DNA of 64,000 bases, taken from assembly GCA_028583685.1 (NCBI GenBank), contig JAMXIF010001253.1, forward strand, positions 98,349,813 to 98,413,812, written 5' to 3'. This document shows, in pieces, positions 25,801 through 39,100 of the stretch. Positions within the stretch are counted from its first letter, which is position 1. The number at the start of each line of letters is the position of its first letter. Origin of the DNA: Petaurus breviceps papuanus (lineage: Eukaryota > Chordata > Mammalia > Diprotodontia > Petauridae). The notes below the pieces were generated by a model. It saw only the letters and a program-made list of their open reading frames with translations, was not told where the DNA came from and did no database searches. A program made the translations under genes and the position numbers.

Positions 25801-28800
25801 CTCATGGATTTCTGGCCAACTTTTTCTTCCGTTTGGGGGGGTGGGGGGAAGAAAGTTGCTTCTTGTAGTAGTTTCTCAATGGATTTATTGATTACTATTC
25901 CAATTACCTTGTGGCCATGGGGTGACAATCACCTTTTGGGTATTGATTTACTATTCCTGTCATTACACTTTACAAAAAAATTTGAGGGAAAAATGTGAGT
26001 TAGTAATTTGTACTTAGCACACTAAATCAGCATTGAATTGTTGTTCCCTATTCCTGCAGTGGTATAGGTGTCATTTTTAGTTTGGATATGAGTGTAAGGT
26101 CAAAAAAGTGTAAGGTCTGACCTTTTGATGTTATTAAAGATCTCAAGGCAAATTTCACAAGAATAGGAGTGTTGGAACAAGTGTTAGGAACAAATTTGTG
26201 TTTGAGTCAGTAGTCAGTCTTCTTATGTACATTTGAAATTTGATTTAGCTTGGATCCTATTCTTATATATTGTTATGTGGCTTTTTTTTAAAGTATGTGT
26301 TGGTTAAACTTTAGCACTGTGAGAAGTAATTACACACCTCCTCATTGTCTCTCACCCCCCATATCCAATCTATTGCCAGGGCCTGTCAATTTTGCCTTTG
26401 CAACAATTCTCTCAAATATGCCTCCTTCTCTCTTCTGACACTGCTACAAATCTGGGCAGGTCCTTTTCATGTCATACCTTGATTATTGAAATAACCTGCG
26501 GTAGGTTTGCCTGCCTGAAGTCTCTCCCTACTCCAGTCCATCCTTCATTCAGTCACAAAAGTGATTTTCCTAAAACACAGTTCCAAACATGTCACCACCC
26601 CCACAACTCCTACCTCAATTAGCTCCAGTGGCGTCCTGTTGCCTTCAGGATCAAATACAAGATCCTTTGGCATTCTAAGCCTAATCTGGCCCCTCCTTCC
26701 TTTCCAATCTTTTTATATCTTACTCTCTTCCATGTACTCTTCAATTTAGTAACTGACCTCTTGGTTCTTCCTTGAATAAGATATTGCATCTCCCAGCTCA
26801 GGGCATTTTCCCCCTATTCCTAGTATGCTTTGACTCTTCCTCTCTCTCTGTTGACTTCCTGTCTTCCTGTAAGTTCCAACCAAAATACCATCTTTTGGGG
26901 AGACTAGGTGGTACAGTTAATAGAGCACCAGCCCTGGAGTCAGGAGGACCTGAGTTCAAATCTGGCCTCAGACACTTGATACACTTACTATCTGGGTGAT
27001 TTTGGGCAAGTCACTTAACCCCAATTGCCCTCAAAAAAAAAAAAGCAAAATACCATCTTTTACAGGAAGCCTTTTCCCAATCTCTCTTAATTCTTGTGCC
27101 ATTCTTCTTGATTACTTCTATTTATCTTGTATATAGATTGTTCAATAATCACTGTGTTAATTAGCATTTCTAAGTCTTTCAAATTTGTCTGTACGGTGTT
27201 GTTGTCATATAAATTGTTCTGGTTCTCACTTCTTTCTTCATCAGTTCATACAAGTCTTCCCAGGTTTTTCTGAAAATATCTTCTTCATAGTTCTTTGCTG
27301 TCACAAAAATGAGCTTAAAAAAAATTAAAAAAAAAAACAAAAATGAGCTGCTATAAATAGAATTTAAATATGAGTCTTTTATCCTCTTTAATCTTGTTGG
27401 AATATAGGTCAATATATTACCTACTAGCAGTGTTATTATTGGATAAAAAGGTACACATAGCTAAGAAACCTTTTGGACATGGTTTCAAGTTGCTTTTCAC
27501 GGTGGTTGAGCCAATTCACATCTCTACCTGCAGTGCATTAGTTTACCATTTTTTCCACAGCTCTTCTAGCATTTGTCACCTTTTTTTCTTTTGTCAGCTT
27601 TGCCAACCTGATGGATGTGAGTTGTGACTTCAGAGTTGCTTTAATTTGCATTTCTCTATTTTTTAGTGATTTGAAGCTTTAAAATTATATTTATGGAGAG
27701 CTTGGATTTCTATTTAGAAAACTGCTTGCTCATAATCTCATTTAGTAGTGAGAAAAATGGACTGTTATTAGATTCATGGAAATAATCATTATTTTTGTTA
27801 ACACAATTTCCTTCATTTATTTGATACAGTTTGAATTGAATCTAATCTAAAATTTGTCAATGCCCAATTTTTAGAAAAACAATTCTTAGGACATAAATTT
27901 GCTGGTAATTTTTTTTTTTAGATGAAGAAAACAGTTTACACGTGGTAGTGAACTGTGGAGAAGCACTGCTGAAGAACAATACTTATTGGCCTCTTGTCAG
28001 TGATTTTATTAATATCCTTTCACATCAAAGTGTGGCAAAGAAATTCTTGGAGGATCATGGTTTGTTAGTTACTTGGATGAACTTTGTGTCATTTTTTCAA
28101 GGTATATTTTTATTTTTATCTTGTTTTGTTTTTAGTTGTATAATGCTTACTATCAGCTGCTGAAATAATTATTAAGCTGTAATTAGAATATGTTACACAT
28201 TGAGAGGTAGTGGGTAGAATACTTGCCTTAGAATTGGGAAGACCTGGGTTTAAGTCCTGCCTCTGAAAAACATACTAACTGTATGGTCAGTGAACAAATC
28301 ACTTAACCTTTTAGGGCCACAGGTAATTAATTACCTGACTGCTGGTTGCAGATGAGTATTTGCACTGATGGAGGGAGTTTCCACACTGGGAATTCTTAAA
28401 CAAATGACGTCCCAGGTCTGGACCAAATAATTATTCATTACAGATGCAATTTTTAAATCAAGGTTTACTTCTGTTGTTGTTGTCGTCATCATTTTCACGA
28501 ATGTCAGTTTTCCTGAAAATAATTTATCAGTGAGCTAGAAAGCAATTTTTAAAAGTCAAACTAGAGGCTACACACTACAGTGGAAAGAGCACTGGACTTG
28601 GTAGCAAAGTGTATGAGTTCAAGCTCTTTTCTTCGCCTTTCTAGGTTTCAGTTTCTTCATTTGCAAAATGAGGCACTTGGATGAGGTGATCTGTCAGGTC
28701 TTTTCCACCTATAATTCTTGGAGAGTTAGACTCAGTGAGATAAGCTGGTTCTTTTTAAAATATTTTACATACTTGTACCAAAATTTTCCATAGGGTCTGT

Positions 28801-31071
28801 AAGAATTTTTCTAGATATTAAAGCATGTTAGATTATCTAACATCTATTTATTGGATATCCTCTCCCCTCCTTAAACTTGTACTACTTATATAAGACAGCA
28901 AGAAAAAACCTATGAATAGAAAGCTCTTTTAGGTTTGTCTGACATTTATGTATTTAAACGTTTTTGTTTATCTTTTGAAATCAATCCTAATTGGTTAATT
29001 TAAAACATGCATGATCATTTGGAAGAATGTCAGAGAGTATTAGACCAGATATTTGATTTTTAACTTTTCCTCTTTACAGTTTTTAATGATTACTATTGTC
29101 CTCTTATTTCCATCTTAATTTTTTAAAAGGTATGAACTTAAATAAACGAGAACTAAATGAACATGTGGAATTTGAATCTCAGACCTACTATGCTGCATTT
29201 GCTGCTGAGCTTGAGGCTTGTGCACAGCCAATGTGGGGACTGTTATCACATTGCAAAATTAGGGTATGATGAGAACATTTTTATTGTTTTATATATGTGT
29301 ATGTGTACACACACACACTCACACATACATGTTTTTGCTTTTTAAGTAATTTTTTCTTGCCATTGAAATTTGTGCCTGAAAGTTAAGTACCAACTTGGAT
29401 TAGCTTGTCTTGACTAGCATAGTTAAAATTGAAAAAGGTAAAGCCTGTGGAACCTGGATCAAGGGAAAGTGTCTCTTTTTAATTTAATGCTGTGGTGAAT
29501 GTCTAACATTCCATAACATACAAGTACAAATAGTAGTGATTTTTTTCTTTCGGTTTTTTGGCCAATGGTAACTATTACTTATGTTCCACAGAATGAGACT
29601 GAACTGAATTAATTTTGTTCACCTCTGTTAGAAGTCACAAAAATATATTTAGCATATACATTCTGTAACCGCTAAACATGTATTGAGATAACTTTCAGTA
29701 AAAAGTCATTAAAATTAAATGTCATTACTAAAATTAAAAATGTCATTACTATATATTTATATATATGTGCATATATATGTGTATATATATATATATATAG
29801 ATAGATAGATAGATAGATAGATAATTGGATAGAACATTTTGGTGTCAGTATGGTTTTATATCTACATACATACTTACATTATCTAAACTATTCCCCACTT
29901 TTCATATTTTTTGGTATGGTATTTATTTATAATTTACAGGTATATATTTACTTTATACTTCTTTTTGTTATGATCTTGTGGTCTACAATAATTCTCAGTT
30001 TTCTTTTTGTTTGGGCTTTGTAACTTGCCTTTTCCTGGTCATTTATTCCTAAAACATCTCCATCACATGTTTCTTCTTTTACTTTTAGTTCCACCTTCTC
30101 TTAATTCTACCCTATTAGGGTAAAAAGAAAGCAATTAGAACTAGGCTAGAAAACAGCAGATAATCTGGGCAGGAAGGGAAATTAATTTGAGGGGAAAGAA
30201 TTAAATTTTGTTGAAATATGAGTTAGGAGCTTGCGGGGAGGTTAGAAAATCTTTATAGAATAATAATAGAAATATAATAGATATTATAGAATAATAATAG
30301 AAATATATTATTAAATATAAATATTATAGAATAATAATAGAAAAATAATAGAAAATCTTTATAGGAATGAGATTTTACTTGAGGCAGTTACTTGAACCTT
30401 TTCTAGAGAGAGAAGGTCATAAAAGATGCTGACTAGTCCCTTCCTGACCTTGTGATTATAATCCAAAGAAATGAGTAAGATAAAACATTAGAGTTAAAAA
30501 TGGACCTTGTTTAAACCAGGTTATGACTAGACTGTTTAATTGAGGGAGTAAGTAAAAATATATTGGTTAAAAATTTATACAGGATACTATAGTACTTCAT
30601 TTTCCCTCTTTGTTCCACAGATATATGGTTTGAGTTAATATTTGAAAAAGTAAATGAGATTTTTGTATCAATTTTTAATAAGTACATATTTTATTTGGCA
30701 AAACTTTGGTTAAGTACTTATACGTGATTTCTTGGTTTTTGTACCTGTTTTACCCTATTACGTTCTCTGCTAGCTATGTTGCCCTCCTTCACTATTACCA
30801 TCAGTAAAACAAGGCTAAAATAAAGTTTAGAAAGTAAGCAAGGCGGCACAGTGGATAGAAGGCTGGGCCTGAAATCTGGAAGATCTGAGTTCAAGTTTGG
30901 TCTCAGACACTTAATAACTGTATAACCCTGGGCAAATCACTTAGTTTCTATTTGCCTTAATTTCCTGAACTCTAAAATGAGAATGGTAATTGCACCTTTT
31001 ATGATTGTTGTGAGGATCACATAAGATAATATTTGTAAAGTGCCTAACTAACAGTGCTTGGCACATAGTAG

Positions 31072-31125
<54 letters not shown>

Positions 31126-33057
31126 TATGTATATATACACACACACATATGTATGTATGTATGTATGAAACACATTTTTGCCATCATTGTGATCATCATC
31201 ATCAATAACATTATTTACCATGCTCTTTTAGGATTTATCCCAAACCATAAAAAGTGGTATTAGTACAACATATTAATATATTTTTTTGTGGCATATGGCA
31301 ATTTTGAATAATTATATGAAAATAGTAATTTTATTTAAAATAAATTTAGTAGTACATGGAGGTATTTGTGAAGTTTATGGATTTTATTAGACTTTTAGTA
31401 GTTATTTAATAATATGTATTTTACTTTGAATGAAATTTTTTAAAAACCTTTTTGCTTTTACATCCCTAGTGCTTATATAGTAAACACTTAATAAATACCT
31501 TTGTCTTTAGAGAAAACAATATGGTGAAAATGTACCTACATTTTTCATTTCTAGAGCTACATGCTAATCATTGGTACCTGAAAGAATCAGTGGTTTCTGG
31601 ATTTCACTATTCCATTATTTAGGAAAAATTTTAGCTATTTATATAAGATTATTTGCAACTGCATTTGTTTATTTATATGCAGTTTCCATTTTCTCAGGAA
31701 ATAGGAATGTGCATGGCATATTTGGATACAATCACTAGACCATTTTAGCTAGTATTGTAGGAAAGGAGCATGAAAGAGAGTAGTGAAAGAGAAATTTGGA
31801 GAGGTATGTGTTGGATTGCCTGAATTCCAGAATGAGTCGTTTGAACTTTATTTTGTATGTAGTAAGGAATCACTGAATGGAATTTTGGGAATAATAATTT
31901 AGTAGCAGTATATAGGACAAATTGAGAGAAGGCCTGAAAGCATGAAAAGTAGATGAACTGTTGTAATGGTGAGGTCCTATATTATGGTTGGTGGCTGTGA
32001 ATGGAAAGGAAGGGAAAAAACTAAAACTAGTAAAAGAACTAGGGATGTTTAGCTCAGATAAGAGATGACTAGGGAGGAGAGAAAGTATTTGAAGGGTCAC
32101 AATGGAGCAATTTGTTAATTTCCTGGTTAAACATTTTCTATACCTTTTCAAAACAACATGTAGTAAAAATTCAGTTTCTTGTAAGGCAAGATACAGTTCC
32201 CTGTTCTTCATGTTTTCAGATGTTTATGATTGCTGAATTCATGATAGAAAAAAGGAAAAACATGCATGTTTGGTTATTTTACATGTGTATAGTTATAAGA
32301 AATTGCTGTGTTTAGTTAACTAATTTGCCTCAGCTTCAAGACTTATTTTAAAGTGCTTTTAAAGCTTGAATATGAGGTGAAAAGCAAAATCAGCTTTAGA
32401 CTGGTCTTGGTCGGTTCAGGGACAAGGGCTTTTTTTTTTTAAGCAATTGGGGTTAAGTAAGTTGCTCAAGGTTACATGGCCAGTTATTTCTGGGTGTGGT
32501 GCTAAGTATCTGAGCCTGGATTCGATCCCAGGTCTCCCGACTCTGGGGCCGGCGCTCTTACTGCACCACTTGGCCGCCCCAGACAAGGGCTTTTCTGAGC
32601 TAGATTCTAAAAATTCCTTCTGATTGGATGAAAAATATTCTATTATTATTGTTTTTTGTAATAGGGAAATGGTCATATTTTATTATCGAGTATTTTTTCC
32701 TCCCCAAAGTATGTAAAGGGAAGGAGAAGCAACTCACTTTGCATTTTAAAGTATTATATAAACCCAGTTTGTGAGGAGTAAGTACTAGTCACCTAGGATA
32801 GCTCTAGATGTTAGTCCTGAAAAATTTAGTTCTAAGACAACTAGTGAAACTTACTGTTTTGGAAGCAGGCGGGAGTGTTGGGAATTTATAGTGAAGATGG
32901 TTATAAGACTAAAAGTTTTAAAAGTGGAACTTCAGTTCACCTCTTTGAAAGCTAGTTTTACTTGATGACGATATTATCAGGGGAATTAAAGGCAGCATTA
33001 AAGGAGAAAAGTTCCTTATTACACCAACTTTTTTTGTATGTAATTGCTTTGAGAGAA

Positions 33058-33155
<98 letters not shown>

Positions 33156-36100
33156 TGTGTGTGTGTGTGTGTGTGTGTAGGGGAGTTCTGAAGGGCAATT
33201 TTTTTTGTAGGAGTCATAGGGTTCCCTGAAGCTTTTCCTAGGGAAACAGTCATTGTGCCATTGAAAATGAGACTGTCCATGTTTATGCTGCCCAAGACAT
33301 TGAGAGATATAGAGAGCTTTTTTTTTTTTTTTTGTGTGAAGGTGATGTTTGCCTTTACCCCTTTTGCTGATTTTGCCTTTTTTAGAAGGACTTCAGTCTA
33401 CATTTCTTTTTAGAATTTGAGCATGAGGAGGAAAGCAGGAGCGATGCTGCAAAGGGCACTTAGGTTTTCTTCCTGCCATGTGACTAAGTACTGGTGGGCT
33501 TTGGGAATTCAGTTTCCTAGACTGATTCGTTTCATGGCCTGAATTACTATCTCTGTAGCTATGGGAGCAAAATGATGGAAGATATCCACTGAGAGTAGAA
33601 CTAAACTGTCAACTTGTAAAACTGACAGTGGAAGGTGAAGTGAAGGATAAGACTTTTTCCTTCTTCAATTTTTCCTTGGGTTAGTTATGGCCCTGATTGA
33701 GGCTCCAGAAGTGTGACCCCTCTCTTTAATCAGTAAGTGCTTGGGGGATTTGAAATCTCTAGGCTCCACCCTCATCTCTCTACCCCCTAGCCATGTAAGG
33801 GTAAGATTGGTGGGAGTCATCTGGGCTGAACTCTTAATAGTGTAGTTTGAGATTTTTTTTTCCATTCCAATAAATTATGCATAGACATGTGTGGATTGAA
33901 TGTGTAATTTAAAATATAGGTTGGTTGGATTGAAAAAAATTTTGCACATGAGAATGCCTAGTGGTTATAGGAATTTTCCTGTAAAATAACTAAGAACATT
34001 ATTTCATTTTCATACTCCTTGGTCATTATTTATTTAATGGGGTCTAGCAGTGACTACACTATGGGGAGCCCTTTGAACCTTGTGAAATTCTAGTGGTGAA
34101 AGTGGGAGCTAGTCTGGGAGTTTGCTTGCTAATTATTCTCTGGTGGATACTAGAGATTTAAAAGGCTTTAGGAATATTCATTTGTGTCCTGGAGAGGAGG
34201 TTAGGGTGGGTGAACCAGGTAGACTCTGATGGAAACCATTGACTGGTGGTCAGTCAGTCCCCTTCCCTGCCCTGCCCTGCCCCGCCCTGCCCAGCCACAT
34301 GGCTAGTATGTTAAGTGTCTAAGGCTGGATTTGAACTCAGGTCCTCCTGACTCCAGGGCTGGTGCTCTATTCACTGTGTCTCCTAGCTGCCCCAAAGAAA
34401 TCTTTCAGTGCCTACTCTGGACCAGGCACTGTGTTAAATACTGGGTATACAGAAAGAGACAATAGACAGTTCCTGCCCTCAGGGAACTCACAATCTAATG
34501 AGGGGCAGCAAGGGAACAAACAAATACATTCATACAAGCTATTCACAAGAGGTGCCTTGAATATAGCACCATGTGGACAAGTTCCTTCTGGTTAATTAAC
34601 AAAGTGACAGTCTGTTTTCTGTAGGCTTAGGGAAAGGAGGATATGACCAGGTTGTGGGCTGCTTTTGCTCTTACAGCACCTTCAGTGTCACCTGGGCCAC
34701 GTGGATTTGTGGATGGAATGCAAGACCTGAAATCAGGGAGACCCAAGTTCACTTTCTGGCTGGACAAGTAATTTAGCCTCTGTGCTTCAGTTTTTTCATA
34801 TGCTAAAATTAGGGAGTTAAACTAGATGAAGTCTCTTCTAGCTCTGATGTATGATTCTGTGACACCCACAAAACGTATACACAGCCAGCATCTAGTTTGT
34901 TGCTGAAGAATATGATGTTTACATTTATTAAAAGCTATTACAATCTTGAATTTTAGTAAGTTAAAAAATCACTATTCTTCTTAGACCATTCTTTAATTAT
35001 CAGTAAATATCTACTTTTTTTTGGGGGGGTCAACAAGCTTACTTTAATCAGTCAAACATATATCGTTCACCTCGTTCAGGGGAAAAAGGTCAGCACCCCG
35101 AACTTCAAAGTATACAGGCAGAAGTATCAAGACAGAAACAGATCAAGCACACAGCTTTCCAAACTGTCCAACCATTACATCCATACCCAATCAACATCTG
35201 GGTTTTTCAAAGGGGGGGGAGCCTCTGGACAACGGCTTCCCAGAATCTATATCAAATCACAGAACACTTCTCAAAGTGAGCCCCAAAACAAAGCTACACA
35301 TCAGGGCTTATATAGCCTTCTCCTGGCTCAGAGAATGTAACAACCTTCTGGACCCACTGGCCAATCAAGAAGTATCTACTGAAAAATAAGCCTCCCACCC
35401 CAGGCTCCAGGTGCACTTTAGCCTAGGGGCAGGGAAGATCTTCAAAGTTGCATTTCCATTACATTCGGCCCCAAGATCTTTCATGCCCATAGCATAGACA
35501 ATTTACTTTTGAATTAGCACTAAGCATCTCTTAGATCCATTTTCAAGATACAGAACTAAACTTACCAAAGTGGCCACTGGGCCTTAAACAAACACAAAGT
35601 ACATTGCATTACCACTTTAATTCAAAACAAGAGTGCAAATAAAGTTCTCCTGTGTGTGTGTGTGTGTGTGTGTGTGGGGGGTGTTCTTCCCCTCACACAG
35701 CTCCAGCCCCTGCTTCCAAGTACAGAGAGGGAGCTGGGCAACAAAACCAACAAGGTAGGGTCCTTGGGGGTCCAAGGCACTTCATCCCACCCACCATAGT
35801 CACAAGTCCATCCTCCCCCTGGGTCCCAAACTGTGGGATGCAGCCAGGAAACACACTCAGTGCCCCCATTTTGCTGCTCAGTTCTTATCTTTTCCTGTGG
35901 CTGAATTCCGACCTCCTGGGTTCCTTCTCCTCCCGCAGGCGGCAGCTGCTCCTGGCTTCTGCCCAGGTCCCGATGTAGGCAGCTCACCATTCCTGCTCTC
36001 AGCTCAGCAAAGTCTGCATGCAGGCCGTTCTTCTCTCCTGCTCCATGGCTCCACAGAATCACAGCTACCACAACTGGGAAACAAACAATTATCCCAGTCC

Positions 36101-39100
36101 CCATACTTTCCTTTTACTCTGCAGATCCTGTTCGTGAAGCCATTTTGTAGCAGCAAACACCCCAGCGTCCCCAGGGTGGCTGCGCACACAGGTTCTTAGA
36201 TCTGCTTTGATAAAGGAAAGCAACTCAAAATGGGTTAACAAGCTTACTTTAATCAGTCAAACATATATCGTTTACCTAGTTCAGGGGAAAAAGGTCAGCA
36301 CCCCAAACTTAAGAATACACAGAATTATCAAGTCAAAGAAACAGATCAAGTAGACAGCTTTCCAAACTGTCCAACCATTACATTCATACCCAATCAACAT
36401 CTGGGTTTTTCAAAGCCAGGGGGCTCTGGACAATGGCTTCCCAGAATCCATATCAAATCACAGAACACTTCTCAAAGTGAGCCCCCTAAATATCTACTTT
36501 TTGAAGTGAGCACTTATCAGAGTACTCAGTAAGACCATAGTTTAATGTCAAAACAAGGTAACTGCATCTTTGAGATTTAGCTTATGAGTCTTAAATGATG
36601 AGTTTAAGTTATGCTTCTAGAATAAGACAGTGGAAATCTCTGTGTTTCATGATGATTGGATTTGGGGCTCAAGATGCTGTTAGTGACTTCCCCAGTGTTG
36701 GTCAAATTCAAGGATTGAAAGCTAAATTGCAAAGCTTAAGTTGTTAGTGGCTGTCAAAAACACTAAAGCCCTAAATATATTTTCACAGTCCCATTCTATA
36801 TTGCACCTGCAATCACAGTTCTTCATATCAAAACTGGCTTGTATAAAGCTTAAATGAGGACTATAATCATTCTCTTAGTATGGCTAACAGTGCTTTTGTT
36901 AGGACATCCTCTTTCCACCCCTGACCCATCCAGGTGTAAAAATTAAGTAGCTGTCTAATGAATCTGCTATGTAAATAGATTTTTAGTTGACTGGGAAAAC
37001 CCTGTCTCTTGAATCTTTTATCTGTGGCTTTAAAAAATCCAGCTTTTGAAATGCAGTGGATGATAATGGAGATGACAAATTATGGGAAGTTTGGAAGTTA
37101 CATAGGAGTATAGGGTTGAAGAAAGTTTTTTTCTTTTAGGGGTAATCCAAAATTATAGTAAGGGTGTATGTAGGAACAGATTATTATATTATATTAGTTA
37201 ATTATTATATTAGTTAATTAGTTATTAGAATTATATTAGTTAATTAGCACTGGCTTGTAGAATTCAGATTTTTACTCTGGTTAGAAGTGACATTTAAAAA
37301 TTATGCCTAAGGATACAAGTACATCTGCTGTATTGTTATAGAGTTTGGAAACAAACATCATTGAAAAAATAATAGTGCTAAGTTAACGTATTCCTTACTT
37401 AAATGAAATTTTTAAGTAATATGTGTTTAAGTCACCAGCCGAAGTTGTTTTTTATAGATCCATAATCACATAATTGTGACTGTTCCTTTTGCCATTAGAG
37501 ATCACATTTTCTCATTACTTTTCAGTCCTGTGTAATTATTGTCTGTATCTTTCTAAAAATTGTTTTTGTTCTTCTTGACTGTCATAACACTTTATTCAGC
37601 AAAGAAATTAAGTGTTATATGATGGATGCAGTTTCTGTGTTCTTTTATCCATTTCCTTTATCATGTTCCTTTATCCATTTCTAATTTTCTGTATCAATGG
37701 ATTGTTTTTTTTTCTAATTTGAATTTTATTTTCAGTTTCAAATTTTCCCCCTCCCTCTCTTCACCTATTGAGAAGGCAAGAAAAATAAAAAAAATCTTTG
37801 CAAATATATATAGTCATGCAAAAAAAATAGCCACATTAGCCATGTTCTGTCTTCCCCTTCCCCCCAAAAAAGGTAAGAAGAAGAAAGAAGGAAATATGCT
37901 TCAGTTTGCTTCTTTCAGCTCTCTATCTCAAGGTGGATAGTATGTTTCATCATGATTCCTGTGGAGTTGTGGTTGGTCATTGTGTTGATCAGTTACTCAG
38001 TGTTTCAAAGTTGATTATCTTTAGATTATTGCTCTTGCTGTATAGATTGTTCTCCTGGTTCTGCTCACTTCACTTTGCATAATTTCATACAAGTCTTCCC
38101 AGTTTTTACTGAAACTATCCCCTTCATCATTTTTTAAAGCATAGTAGTATTCCATCCCATTCATATACCATAACTTGTTTAGCCATTCCCTGGTTGATAG
38201 GCATCCTTTCAGTTACTGCTTCCTTTACCACCACAAAACGAGCTGTTACAAATATTTTTGTGCATATGGATCCTTTAGTCTTTCTTTGATCTCTTTGGGT
38301 TATAGAGCTAGTTGTGGAATCTTTGGGTCAGAGGGCTTAATAGTTTTTTGGGCACAGTTTCAAATTGCTGTCCAGAATGGTTGGACTAGTTCACAGCTCC
38401 ACCAACAGTTCATTAGTATACCTATTTTCCCTCATCTTCTCTGGTATTTGTCATTTTCTTTTTTTTGGCATCTTAACCAATCTGATGAACATGAGGTAGC
38501 ACCTAAAGAGTTGTTTTAATTTCCATTTCTCTAATTATTAGTTATTTAGATTATCTTTATATGTCTATTGATAGTTTTGGTTTCTTCCTCTGAAAACTGC
38601 TTTTTCATAGCCCTTGACCATTTATCAACTTGTAAATTTGACTCACTTCCCTGTGTATTTTAGAAATTGCTCATGTCTTTTAAAAAATTCAACATAGAGG
38701 AACTACTCGATTTATTGGGATTCCTTTGTGCTTCTTTTAGCATTTTATGAGTGTTAGTTCAGCATTCTGTCTATCACTTTTCCCTTATTCCAAATCCTTG
38801 AGTATTCCCTCTCCTTTTTCCAATAATACATATCCTTGGTGTCTCTCATATGCTTACTTTTTAAAATTGATAATGCAGTCTACTTATATCCTCTCTAGAA
38901 TGTAATCTTCCTCAAGGACCTGTGTAATTTTTGTTTTCCTGTGCCCAGTGCCTGACACATAGTGATGTTTAGTAAATATTTTTTTATTGTTAAAGTTTTT
39001 CATTTCCCAAGTAAAATAGATAAATAATATATAGGGGTCACTAATTACTAAATTGATTCAAGCTAGATGCCTCAATGGATAGGGTGCTGGGCCTGCAATC

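Noticed and set aside
25626-25998. Overlapping ORFs as a small host gene
   Set aside because: They fall in what looks like the 5' UTR of an old antisense L1-lineage element and overlap in three frames and both strands.
29750-31167. Tandem repeats as a CRISPR-like array
   Set aside because: They are microsatellites with no spacers, in a eukaryotic intron.
32918-33295. 125-codon ORF with Leu-Ser repeats and its Arg-Glu counterpart
   Set aside because: Produced by the (GA)n(GT)n microsatellite.
35622-36104. 160-codon minus-strand ORF as a host secreted protein
   Set aside because: It lies inside the retroviral fossil and runs through a TG microsatellite; no conserved domain recognised.
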